NCBI RefSeq assembly: GCF_029784155.1
Contig: NC_073692.1
Location: 274,269,413-274,333,412 of the forward strand
Direction of reading: 5' to 3'
Origin: Uranotaenia lowii
Lineage: Eukaryota > Arthropoda > Insecta > Diptera > Culicidae
Length of the DNA: 64,000 nucleotides
Shown here: positions 35,779 to 44,457 of the stretch, piece after piece
Position numbering within the stretch: position 1 is the first letter of the stretch
Layout of the letters: each line of letters starts with the position of its first letter
Position numbers and translations under genes: made by a program
The notes under the pieces: generated by a model
Database searches by the model: none
Told to the model about the DNA's origin: nothing
The model's input: the letters and a program-made list of their open reading frames with translations, nothing else

Positions 35779-38700
35779 ATGAAAATTCTACAAACTAATA
35801 TCCAAAGTCTGAGTAAAAATAAGCAAGAACTTTCGCGGATCCTTTTGGGAGAAAATTACGATGTAGCTCTCCTATCCGAAACATGGAGTAAGTTAGATGA
35901 AGAAAATAACAGGCAATACAACATATCCGGTTACCACAGAATTTTGGTCTCGAGGCCTGATGGCTACGGCGGTGCCGGGATATTTTTAAAAAATTCTCTC
36001 AACTATCTGAAACTATCCATATTATGCAATTCTGACCTTATCCAGTTCGCTGCTATTAAAATAACAAGTTTGGACTTAGTTGTTGGAGCGATATATGTAG
36101 CTCCTCATATTGACAGGAGTGATTTCGAGCTAAACATACAATCTATTTTCCTGCAACTAAACCGGTACACGCGTACAATTATAGGTGGAGATGTAAATTG
36201 TCATCATTCAGCTTGGGGAGATGATTTATCAGATCTGAAGGGCTCTATGCTCCTCACTGCCATAAATAACTCAAATCTAATTCTCATTAACTCAGGAGGG
36301 AAAACATTTGTACCCTTGGAAATAGGAAGACGATCGACAGCCATAGACATTTCCTTATGTACCGCTAACCTTTATAGTGAAATCAACTGGAAAATCCACC
36401 CTCAGTCCATAGGATGTAGTCAACACTTATTAATTGAAATAGATATGACCAATGAAAAAACAAATGATGATCGTTTCTACACAAATTACCAACAAGTCTT
36501 TGAAGATATTTCCACCTTTGATAGTTGTAACATTTCAGGCCTAGAAGACCTAAAATCCAAAATTAAAAAAAGCATTAAAAATAACAGGAAAAAAACCAAG
36601 CATACTGCAAAAATCTGGTGGGATCAGCAGGTTGAGGAAGCTTGGAAAAACAAATCGGAAGCTCTCAAAAAGTTTAATTCCCAAAGCACGATCGAAAACG
36701 CAATTGCAGTCAGGAAATACAGGGCAATATTCATTCGTGTCAAAAAGGAATCGATGCAAAATAGTATCAGAGACTTTGCTTCCAGTATCGATCCGCAAGT
36801 CAGCTCTAAGGTTCTTTGGGACAAAGTTAACAGATTAGCAGGTAATAGTAAAAAGAGGAAAGTCAACAATCCTGTCCAGGAGGATATTGGCATGGCAGAA
36901 GAATTTATGAACCTACATTTTGGCAACAACGATGTCGATTTTGACATTCCATTATCGTATGGTAGAACATGTCAATACAATATTCTAAATACAGAATTAT
37001 GGAATAAAATTCTAATTAGAAAAAGAAGTAAATCGGCTCCATCGAACGATCTTATAACATATGGCATGTTGAAACAACTGAACACATCGGTTCGAGATGT
37101 AGTTATAAATGATCTGAACAATATGTTCATAGCAGGAACTCTTTCACACCAACTGAAAGAAATTAAAGTTATTGCTATACCTAAACACGGGAAAGATCAA
37201 TCCACTATCCAAGGTAAACGCCCTATCTCTTTGGTACCCACATTAACAAAGGTCTTAAATAGTGCGGTCTTGGAAAAAATTCAAGCCCACATAAATACAC
37301 ACAATATTCTCCCCGAAAATTCATTCGGTTTTAGGAAAAATGTATCCACAACCACATGCGTAAATTTTTTAATCAACATAATAAAAGAAAATAAGCGGAA
37401 AAACTTCATAACAGCAGTCACCTTTATCGATCTGATGAACGCTTTTAACGCTGTTAAAACAGAAACTCTCGAGACTATTATGGGAAGGCAACGATTTCCA
37501 TCTGAAATTGTAGTGTGGGTTGGCGCCTTTCTGAGAAACAGGAAGCTATCTATGCAAGTTGGACAAAGTTCGGTTACTCGGACCATCAGTAATGGATTAC
37601 CCCAAGGTGACGTACTATCGCCAACTTTATTTAATTTGTATACCTGTGACTTGCATCTAAGTGAAGAAGAAGACGAAGTTCTCATACAATTTGCCGATGA
37701 CTTTGCTTTAGTCACTAGAGCAAGATCAATGGAAGCTGTTGAACGAAAAACACAAGATCTGCTAGACAAGTTCGTATCGCAGGCTAACACACTGAATTTC
37801 CAAATTAATTCTACGAAAACAAAAGTACTGCTTCTCATTAATAGAAACCGAAAACTCAACGTGAACATCAACAACGAGCCTGTAGAAACAGTTAAGTGTC
37901 ACAAATATTTGGGTATCCACATAGACCGAACCTTAGGATTTGGTATTCACGCCAAACAAACTGTCAACAAAATCCAAGATCGACTTAGCATGTTGAAAGT
38001 CATTTGTGGAATTCGTGAAGGAAGCCATCCCCATACTATGTCAATAGTCTTTAATGCACTGCTACGTAGTACTGCGGAATATGGAGCATCGATCCTTGGT
38101 AACACTAGGAAAACATATAAGGAGAAAGTACAGGTATCTCTCAACGATGCCATGCGAAAAGTAACAGGTTGTAGTAAAACTACTCCCCGAAATACATTAA
38201 TGGCAATAGCCGGGCAAGAACCTTGGCAGATTAGATGTGAGTATATCACGGGCAAGGAAACGGCAAGGAATGTATTCTTCAGAACACCAGTTTTCAACCA
38301 ACTTGACAAAGTAGCCAACTTCAGAGGAGATCCGAAGAAGCTGAGCTATATGCAAACGTTGTTCCTAGAACATCAAGAAGTATTCAGGAGCATCAGTCCG
38401 GTGGTTAAAACGGAAAAAATAGAAATAAACATTTCCACAAATATAGGAATACGTTGCTCGAAAATTAATGTAAACCCTCGAGTATTAAAACAAAACGTGT
38501 TGGGCTTGCTCAACAGTAAATACAAACAATTTCATCGAATCTATACCGACGCATCCAAGATGGGTGAACGATGTGGAATTGGAGTTTATATAGAGTCCAG
38601 GAAACGAAGAATTTCCTTGGCACTTGCTAGAGAAACATGCATTATGACGGCAGAACTTATAGCTATCAACATCGCAACAGTGGAAATACGTAAAGCACGG

Positions 38701-39378
38701 TTAGAAAAAGCTGTTATCCTTACGGATTCATTGTCATCTTGTACAATGCTCGAAAACAACCTAAACCAAACTTATCGCAGCGAAATCATCGACGGAATCC
38801 TCAAGTCCTGCAAAGAAATGAATATACATATTCAATGGGTGCCCAGCCATATCGACCTTCCAGGGAACGACATCGCAGATGAGCTGGCAAAAAAAGGAGC
38901 CGAAACGAATGATATAGAATTGCTTCAAAACCCGATTTTACTCAAAGATTCATATCTTTATTTTGAGAGAATTAAACAGAACCATGCTAACGACTGGTAC
39001 AAAAGTTATGCAGAAGAACTCTCGAAAGGGCTCAAGTTTTTCAGCATACAACCGCATTTTTCTGAGAGACCATGGCATCATAAACTTGATCTTACAAACA
39101 CCGAAACGCGAACTCTCAACCGAATCATGGCCGGGCACGATTACAGTAAATATTGGCTTCACAAGATGCGACTAGCAGACAGCCCAAACTGCGAACAATG
39201 TGATCAACCTGAAACCGCAGAACACATTATCTTGAATTGCAACCTATACAACGACCTTCGAAAACAATTCAACTTCGATGGCAAATTCAACAACATTTCA
39301 GACTTACTCAAGACAAAAGAAACATTGCTTTTAAAAGAAATTGTAGAATTCCTTAAACTCTCAAAGATGAACTTGTAA
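35779..39378 (+). CDS. I-element ORF2: endonuclease, reverse transcriptase, RNase H
   Basis: 1199 codons, open. The AP-type endonuclease spans about residues 1-220 with Asn in QTNIQSL, Glu in LLSETWSK, Asp/Asn in GGDVNCHHS and a C-terminal SQH where most relatives have SDH. The reverse transcriptase spans about 450-730: motif A FIDLMNAFNAV (catalytic Asp kept, AFN instead of AFD), NGLPQGDVLSPTLFN and active site FADD (about 637). RNase H spans about 915-1045: IYTDASKMG, TAELIAIN, ILTDSLSS and WVPSHIDLPGNDIADELAKK hold the D-E-D-D set. A C-terminal CX2C...HX4C motif (CEQCDQ...HIILNC) follows. RNase H in ORF2 separates this clade from R1 and Jockey. It performs target-primed reverse transcription in the nucleus. 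Confidence 0.92.
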   Translation: MKILQTNIQSLSKNKQELSRILLGENYDVALLSETWSKLDEENNRQYNISGYHRILVSRPDGYGGAGIFLKNSLNYLKLSILCNSDLIQFAAIKITSLDLVVGAIYVAPHIDRSDFELNIQSIFLQLNRYTRTIIGGDVNCHHSAWGDDLSDLKGSMLLTAINNSNLILINSGGKTFVPLEIGRRSTAIDISLCTANLYSEINWKIHPQSIGCSQHLLIEIDMTNEKTNDDRFYTNYQQVFEDISTFDSCNISGLEDLKSKIKKSIKNNRKKTKHTAKIWWDQQVEEAWKNKSEALKKFNSQSTIENAIAVRKYRAIFIRVKKESMQNSIRDFASSIDPQVSSKVLWDKVNRLAGNSKKRKVNNPVQEDIGMAEEFMNLHFGNNDVDFDIPLSYGRTCQYNILNTELWNKILIRKRSKSAPSNDLITYGMLKQLNTSVRDVVINDLNNMFIAGTLSHQLKEIKVIAIPKHGKDQSTIQGKRPISLVPTLTKVLNSAVLEKIQAHINTHNILPENSFGFRKNVSTTTCVNFLINIIKENKRKNFITAVTFIDLMNAFNAVKTETLETIMGRQRFPSEIVVWVGAFLRNRKLSMQVGQSSVTRTISNGLPQGDVLSPTLFNLYTCDLHLSEEEDEVLIQFADDFALVTRARSMEAVERKTQDLLDKFVSQANTLNFQINSTKTKVLLLINRNRKLNVNINNEPVETVKCHKYLGIHIDRTLGFGIHAKQTVNKIQDRLSMLKVICGIREGSHPHTMSIVFNALLRSTAEYGASILGNTRKTYKEKVQVSLNDAMRKVTGCSKTTPRNTLMAIAGQEPWQIRCEYITGKETARNVFFRTPVFNQLDKVANFRGDPKKLSYMQTLFLEHQEVFRSISPVVKTEKIEINISTNIGIRCSKINVNPRVLKQNVLGLLNSKYKQFHRIYTDASKMGERCGIGVYIESRKRRISLALARETCIMTAELIAINIATVEIRKARLEKAVILTDSLSSCTMLENNLNQTYRSEIIDGILKSCKEMNIHIQWVPSHIDLPGNDIADELAKKGAETNDIELLQNPILLKDSYLYFERIKQNHANDWYKSYAEELSKGLKFFSIQPHFSERPWHHKLDLTNTETRTLNRIMAGHDYSKYWLHKMRLADSPNCEQCDQPETAEHIILNCNLYNDLRKQFNFDGKFNNISDLLKTKETLLLKEIVEFLKLSKMNL

Positions 39379-39589
39379 AACTATTAGCAAATCTTCCTAA
39401 CAAAACAAAACTCTGTCCGATAACGTAACAACCGAACAAATATAGAACACCGCTGGATATATGGTCATTGTCACCAATCCATTCGTGGATTTCCACAATC
39501 CACAACTAAAAAGAAGAAGAAGAAGAACGATGCAGTTGGCGGACAGTAATTGAAAAACTTATAAGGTACAAATGTGAGCGATGTTTAAT

Positions 39590-39665
39590 CTTGGGCTAGA
39601 ACTCACGGACATCGGCTCAGGAAACAACTGACTTGCCAACTGAGCTACAGTCCTCCCACAATCAT
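39590..39665 (-). other. tRNA-like SINE head
   Basis: On the minus strand a perfect A box TAGCTCAGTTGG (39647-39636) is followed by a B-box-like GAGTTCTAGCCC (39604-39593). It starts with GGGAGGACTG, a tRNA-like acceptor strand. The SINE body would extend toward lower coordinates, where the I element inserted at 39526. Confidence 0.55.
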
Positions 39666-40041
39666 GGATCACACACAATTATTAGTCAAAGATCATTAGA
39701 ACTTATGATATCTACTAAACTAAAAGAAATTATTAAATACTATTATTTTTAGTGAATCGATAATATCATCAAAATGCATTTAAAATATTATTTGTGCATT
39801 TGGTAACAGTAAAATTTCTGTTTGAATACTTTTTATCATAGCTGATCTATATGCTGTCGAACTATCGCATAAAATTCCAATGTTATAAGGTTGACATTTT
39901 AAACCGTTAAGCTCCTCATGCGGGTATTTCAAAGATTCCAACCAAATGAATCGGTCCCATATAAGCACAAAGGACGAGTTTACATTTTCCAAGTGAAACT
40001 GAGCGAATGAAATGCGGAAATTCAATAAATTTGGCAAAATA

Positions 40042-40472
40042 AAAGTGACCCATAATTGTTACAGAATCCACAAAGTTCCACACAATCATGGGTCACTTTT
40101 TTTACAAGCAAAACAAAACATTTCTTGGTTGCTAGCTCAACCCAATTGCCCCTTGAATATATACTAGCAAAGAATGCCCCTGAATGTTCGTCAGACACTT
40201 GTTGATTTTCAGGTTGATATTCGGGTGTTGCCATGGACTTCTATGTGACTAATAATTGTGGGCAATTTGACTCATAATTGTAACAAGCTACAATTTTGAC
40301 CCATGATTGTGGTTTTGAGAAACGTTTATTGTTTCCTTAAATTATGTTATTTGAAATCAAAGAGGAAGTATTAAATGACTGAAATTCATGCAAAGCTTGA
40401 TATTTGGTGAACTAACACCCGAATAAACGAACATTTTGTGGTGAAAGGATACTTTAATTGACTAATGATTGT
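40042..40472. repeat. Cluster of six GACYMATRATTGT motifs
   Basis: 13-mers of the form GAC-Y-M-ATRATTGT occur at 40047-40059, 40247-40259, 40269-40281, 40298-40310 and 40460-40472 (plus) and 40082-40094 (minus). The first and the inverted one form a hairpin with about 19-bp arms (AAAAGTGACCCATAATTGT). Such spacing is typical of subterminal motifs of a MITE, but I could not define the element ends. Confidence 0.6.
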
Positions 40473-40597
40473 AGGGGGACTCAAAACACAAATGGATCAT
40501 TTATTCCATTTTTTCTTTTCTTCATTGCTTTTGCCAGACATATCACAAGCACCACGTAAAATTTATGAGTAAGTAAGGTGCTTTCAATTATGTTACT

Positions 40598-41714
40598 TGT
40601 TACCGTTGCGAAATTCAACTCGGTAAAGTTTTCCTAAAATTATTATTTATTTGTTTATTTACTTAAATTATTTGTTTATTGTTCTATGTTACTTCATTAT
40701 TTTAATTATTAGTTCATCAGAGCAAGATAGATTTAGTTCAATAAAATACAGGACTCACAAGAACACAACATGTTAACACAGGTACACTGAAACAAACACA
40801 CAAAATGCTGTACTAGAACGGGTATAAAAGGAACGCACAAATTAAAAAATGGTTTTAGTCCAGAAGTTAAGAAAAAGTGGTATAATCGGCCTGATGATAG
40901 GAAAGCTACCAAAACTAACACCAAGAAGATCTTTTTCCGCTTTGACCGCCAAGACAGCCAGGTTGCGTATCGAGAGGACTTAACCTAACAATATAAGTGT
41001 TGAACTAATAAAAGTATAATAAAAAGTTCAATAAAGTCCGATAGCGGAAAAACACCAGAGCGCAGTTGAGAAAGGCGAATCAGGTAAAAGTGAAGAGATC
41101 TTGGTAGTCCTCGCAGAAGTTTTACCGGCCTTTTATCCACCAGGACCCAAAACTTAGGGGCATATGCTTTATGCCCTCCGGGACCAACAAGTATCGGGAA
41201 GATTCCAATCTGGTACCGCGTTTCCGCAATTTGAACCATTTTGGCAGACAACCACCTCCCGTGATACAAGATCGAATCCCGAAGGGAATCCACATCTGGA
41301 AGGCTGAACGGAATCCCATATCCGTTCCGGCCTGAGGAGCTGACAAGGAATTGGCAGAGTTGCCGCCAATTCTTGTCAACTGCCTAGCCACACCCCAAAT
41401 ACCCGTAGCGTTCCGAAGGAGTAGCGTCAGCAGCAGCAAAGGCCGGCCCAACGAGACACACGCCACACAAAACACAAAGGTAAATTAATAAAAACACATA
41501 AAAATCAATTCAGTGGTAGAGTGTTTCATCCTTTCCGAACAGTCCTTGATCAGCAGCAATTTTGTAAAAGCCGACCTTGAGGAGCTCCGTTCCTGCTCAA
41601 GATTGAGCTAGCCACAAAAGAAGGCCTTGTGTGCCCACCCTCCACTGAGTCTCCAGAGGAACGACCAGGGACTCGAGGGCTTAGGTTTGGCCCCCTTTGG
41701 TCCAGACAGTAATA
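40598..41714 (+). repeat. 5' LTR of the gypsy element
   Basis: Starts TGTTACCGTTGCG and ends CAGTAATA; the ends are imperfect inverses (TGTTAC and GTAATA). It is almost identical to 48447-49562 except in 40933-41023. The 117-codon minus frame found in both LTRs has no motif and is probably accidental. Confidence 0.95.
40823..41035 (+). promoter_or_regulatory. LTR promoter TATA box and polyadenylation signal
   Basis: TATAAAAG at 40823-40830 is followed about 30 bp later by a possible initiator TTTAGTCC near 40855, and AATAAA lies at 41030-41035. The same elements recur in the 3' LTR (TATAAAAG at 48672). This defines a plausible U3/R boundary near 40855 and an R region of about 200 bp. Confidence 0.6.
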
Positions 41715-41716
41715 AA

Positions 41717-41727
41717 TGGCGCCCAAC
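41717..41727 (+). other. Primer-binding site, tRNA-Lys type
   Basis: TGGCGCCCAAC starts two bases after the 5' LTR. It is complementary to the 3' end (GTTGGGCGCCA) of insect tRNA-Lys, a primer used by several gypsy-group elements. Confidence 0.8.
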
Positions 41728-42206
41728 TAACTACAAGCTGGTCAAGGATTTTAGGTTTGGTTAAACACAGTGAGCCTGAGGGAATTAGTTAGTCAGGGAA
41801 ATCAAAAACGAAGTCTCTGATGCGAGTTGGGTATCAAAGTGGTTTCACGATATCATACTTCTTGCCAAAAAGTGAAAATCTAATTAATTTGCTGCTTCAG
41901 ACCAAGCGTCCACGAGCAACAGCGAACATTTTGCATCGAATATCGATAAGTTACGTTCTAGGTTTATATATAAAAGTTTTTGGGTCTTGATTCGAGTAAA
42001 AGTATTCTCGGCAAATCAAAAAAGTTGGGGGAACCAAAGAAATTTTTGCGTCTGAGTGTTAAATGGTGAATTTTAGTGAACCGTTCGTTAAAATAATTCT
42101 TGGTTTTAACATAAAGTAATACGTTTTCACATTGTTCAGTTTGTTTAATAGACATTAATCAAAATCGAAAATAATTTAGTTCTCACTTATCCGAATCGTA
42201 AAAATC
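41728..42206 (+). other. Untranslated leader of the gypsy element
   Basis: About 480 bp between the primer-binding site and the gag ATG, without a long frame; it presumably carries packaging signals. No specific structure was identified. Confidence 0.6.
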
Positions 42207-44444
42207 ATGGACTTGCGTAAATTGTATTGTCATATGGACGTGTCTCACCTTTCAATTGACGAGGTGGAGCACGAATTATCAATCAGAAACATACCTTTTG
42301 GTTTAGAACACGAGAGTATCAAGCGGAGGAAGCTAAAAGATCGCTTGAAATCAGAAAGAGACGGGAAAGATTTCGTTGCTTTCCACCCGCGAAAAGAAAC
42401 ACAGGGAGAGATCGCAATTATCCATACTAAACTTAAAATTATCAAAGATCTGCTCGAGAACCCCAAGGTGAGATCCCTAGAAAGGCTAAAGCTCAAAACA
42501 CGGTTAGTGCATTATCGAGTGCGAATTTATTTGTTGCTAAATACACCAAAGTCAGGCAAATTTGCAAGCAAAATAACAGAATTAGGACAGGTGGCGAACG
42601 ATACTTTTGTTGCTCATTTCCCAGATACTTTTGAAAGTATTGCGGAATATCCAGAAGAAATTGAATCCGAAATTACGATGGCCCTGGAAGAAGTTAGAGA
42701 AGAAATAGAAGTGCTGAATGAAACAGTTTCGGGAAATGAAATGGAGGAAAGAGGATTGAGGGACGAAGCAATAGGGGGAGTATCGAACACGTTAAACTCA
42801 AGAATCGTTGAGATGGAAGAATCCGTCCAAAGGGCTGATGAACTTATGAAAGTTCTCAGCGAATACGAAGAGGGAAAAGAGGAAAACGCCGGGGAAATCA
42901 TAAAGCTGTTTAAAAATTTCGTGATTCAAACTACAGAGCAACAAAAAGAGATGAGGGAAAAGCAAATAGAAGAAGAACAAAAGAGAATGAAAGAAGCTGA
43001 AGAAAGAGTGGAAAAGAAAAGAAGGTTGGAAAAGCTTTTAACAAATCTAAATGAAAAATTCAGAGAAACGATTGATTTGAAATTGGAGGAGGGTACATTG
43101 GAAAGGCAGGTAAAGGAGAAAGTAGATAAAAAGGGTGAGCAGAGCAAAGATGGATTAGTGGTACAAGAGGGGAAATCAAAAAATGAAAAGAGAAGTAGGA
43201 GGGTAAAACTAGCTGAGTCAAGTGGTGGCTCAGAAAGTGAATCTGACCAGAACTCAGAAGCTAAAATCCGTTTTAAGAAACCCTCAATATTGTCGAGAAC
43301 TCATGAGAAAACTATCTCAAAGAAAAGTTCCGACAATCGTCGCAAATCGGTCAGGTGTGCGACTTCTTCAGATAGTAGTATAACCAAAAGTACAGAGCTT
43401 TCCACTTCGTCTTCGACTGAAAGCTCATCTGATTCATCGGGGCACAGCAGAAGGGGACAGAGAAGCAATCGGAGAAGGGAAGGAAAGGCTAGGTTGAGGA
43501 GGATACCGGTAGCGGAATGGAGATTAAAATATGACGGGAAAGATCAGGGAAGGATGTTGTCGGAATTCCTGAAAGAAGTTAAAATGAGAGCAAAATCAGA
43601 AGAAATTTCGGATCGTGAACTATTTAAAAGCGCAATTCATTTATTTACCGGGCGTGCAAAAGACTGGTTTATGGAGGGGTTTGAAAATCGAGATTTTCGA
43701 ACGTGGTCTCAACTAAAAAGAGAAATAAGACGCGAATTTTTACCGCCAGATTTAGATTTTCAAATCGAAGCGCAAGTTACCGAACGTAAGCAAGCTCGAG
43801 GTGAGAAATTTATAGACTATTGCCATGATATGCAAAAACTTTTTCGATCAATGACAAAGCCGCCTTCAGAACACCGTCGTTTCAAAATTATTTGGCGCAA
43901 TCTTCGATTCGATTACAAAAACGCGATGACCGCAGCAGGCATCAAAAATCTCGCGAATCTTAAAAAGTACGGTCGTATTATCGATGAAAACAACGCGAAT
44001 ATTTTTCAGAAGGTCGCGGATGGCCAAAATCGTAATCGTCATAGCCACGTCAATGAAATGTTAATCTCGGATCCGAAACCTCGATACGCCGCGAACTCCA
44101 ATGACAAACAGCGCGTTTTCTTCAAACCGAATCCTGAAAAAGAAAGAATAGGTCAGCAAATAAAAACAGAAAATTTCAGAAGAAATTTTAGAGAAAAAGA
44201 GGGAGGGGAGAAAAGGGGTGAAACATTAGAACCCATGGAAGGAACAGCGAGGGGGACTTTACAGCAATTGGTTCAATCGTATAGACGGCCGCCGATCGGA
44301 GTCTGTTATAATTGTAGGCAAGAGGGGCATCATTACATGAACTGTCCGGAAGAAAAAGGAAGATTTTGTAGGCTTTGTGGTTTCGCAAATGTGAACACAA
44401 ACCAATGTCCAGTGTGCCAAAAAAACGCACAAAGTTCAGCTTGA
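42207..44444 (+). CDS. gag: Gypsy-element Gag
   Basis: 745 codons, open. The first half is highly charged and helical, with a Glu/Lys-rich coiled-coil-like stretch at about residues 240-330. A Ser-rich segment near 370-420 precedes a retrotransposon capsid domain (about 430-560: WRLKYDGKDQG, FTGRAKDWFMEG, REFLPPDLDFQIEAQVTERK). The C-terminus has a nucleocapsid knuckle CYNCRQEGHHYMNC (CX2CX4HX4C) followed by CRLCGF and CPVC pairs. At 745 residues it is longer than typical gypsy Gags because of the N-terminal extension. It ends at TGA 44444 just after the frameshift site at 44420-44426, which joins it to Pol. Confidence 0.9.
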   Translation: MDLRKLYCHMDVSHLSIDEVEHELSIRNIPFGLEHESIKRRKLKDRLKSERDGKDFVAFHPRKETQGEIAIIHTKLKIIKDLLENPKVRSLERLKLKTRLVHYRVRIYLLLNTPKSGKFASKITELGQVANDTFVAHFPDTFESIAEYPEEIESEITMALEEVREEIEVLNETVSGNEMEERGLRDEAIGGVSNTLNSRIVEMEESVQRADELMKVLSEYEEGKEENAGEIIKLFKNFVIQTTEQQKEMREKQIEEEQKRMKEAEERVEKKRRLEKLLTNLNEKFRETIDLKLEEGTLERQVKEKVDKKGEQSKDGLVVQEGKSKNEKRSRRVKLAESSGGSESESDQNSEAKIRFKKPSILSRTHEKTISKKSSDNRRKSVRCATSSDSSITKSTELSTSSSTESSSDSSGHSRRGQRSNRRREGKARLRRIPVAEWRLKYDGKDQGRMLSEFLKEVKMRAKSEEISDRELFKSAIHLFTGRAKDWFMEGFENRDFRTWSQLKREIRREFLPPDLDFQIEAQVTERKQARGEKFIDYCHDMQKLFRSMTKPPSEHRRFKIIWRNLRFDYKNAMTAAGIKNLANLKKYGRIIDENNANIFQKVADGQNRNRHSHVNEMLISDPKPRYAANSNDKQRVFFKPNPEKERIGQQIKTENFRRNFREKEGGEKRGETLEPMEGTARGTLQQLVQSYRRPPIGVCYNCRQEGHHYMNCPEEKGRFCRLCGFANVNTNQCPVCQKNAQSSA

Positions 44445-44457
44445 GGGGGCAAGCTGA
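44420..44457 (+). promoter_or_regulatory. -1 ribosomal frameshift signal between gag and pol
   Basis: In the gag frame the heptamer reads A AAA AAC (44420-44426), the canonical X XXY YYZ slippery site. Nine bases downstream an 8-bp stem forms between TCAGCTTG (44436-44443) and CAAGCTGA (44450-44457) with a 6-base AGGGGG loop. A one-base backward slip leads into the pol frame (RTKFSLRGQ), while unshifted ribosomes stop at 44444. Frame arithmetic (gag frame 0, pol frame -1) agrees. Confidence 0.85.

Larger units (their letters stand above)
34128..39536 (+). mobile_element. Full-length I-clade LINE with 11-bp target duplication
   Basis: AACGATGCAGT occurs at 34128-34138 and 39526-39536 and bounds the element (34139-39525, or from CAGT if the element starts there as I factors do). 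It has a leader of about 270 bp, ORF1, an 11-bp spacer, ORF2 and a short 3' UTR ending in an AAGAAG repeat (39510-39525). Both ORFs are open. Intact ORFs plus an unmutated duplication point to recent insertion and possible competence. The original target lies in a SINE-like sequence. Confidence 0.9.

Noticed and set aside
41122..41475. 117-codon minus frame present in both gypsy LTRs
   Set aside because: It is duplicated only because LTRs are duplicated; there is no domain, and it lies antisense to the LTR transcript.
44375..44425. Independent start of pol at the ATG 44375
   Set aside because: The exact slippery heptamer and stem make frameshifting the better explanation; the first 17 codons overlap the gag zinc-finger region.
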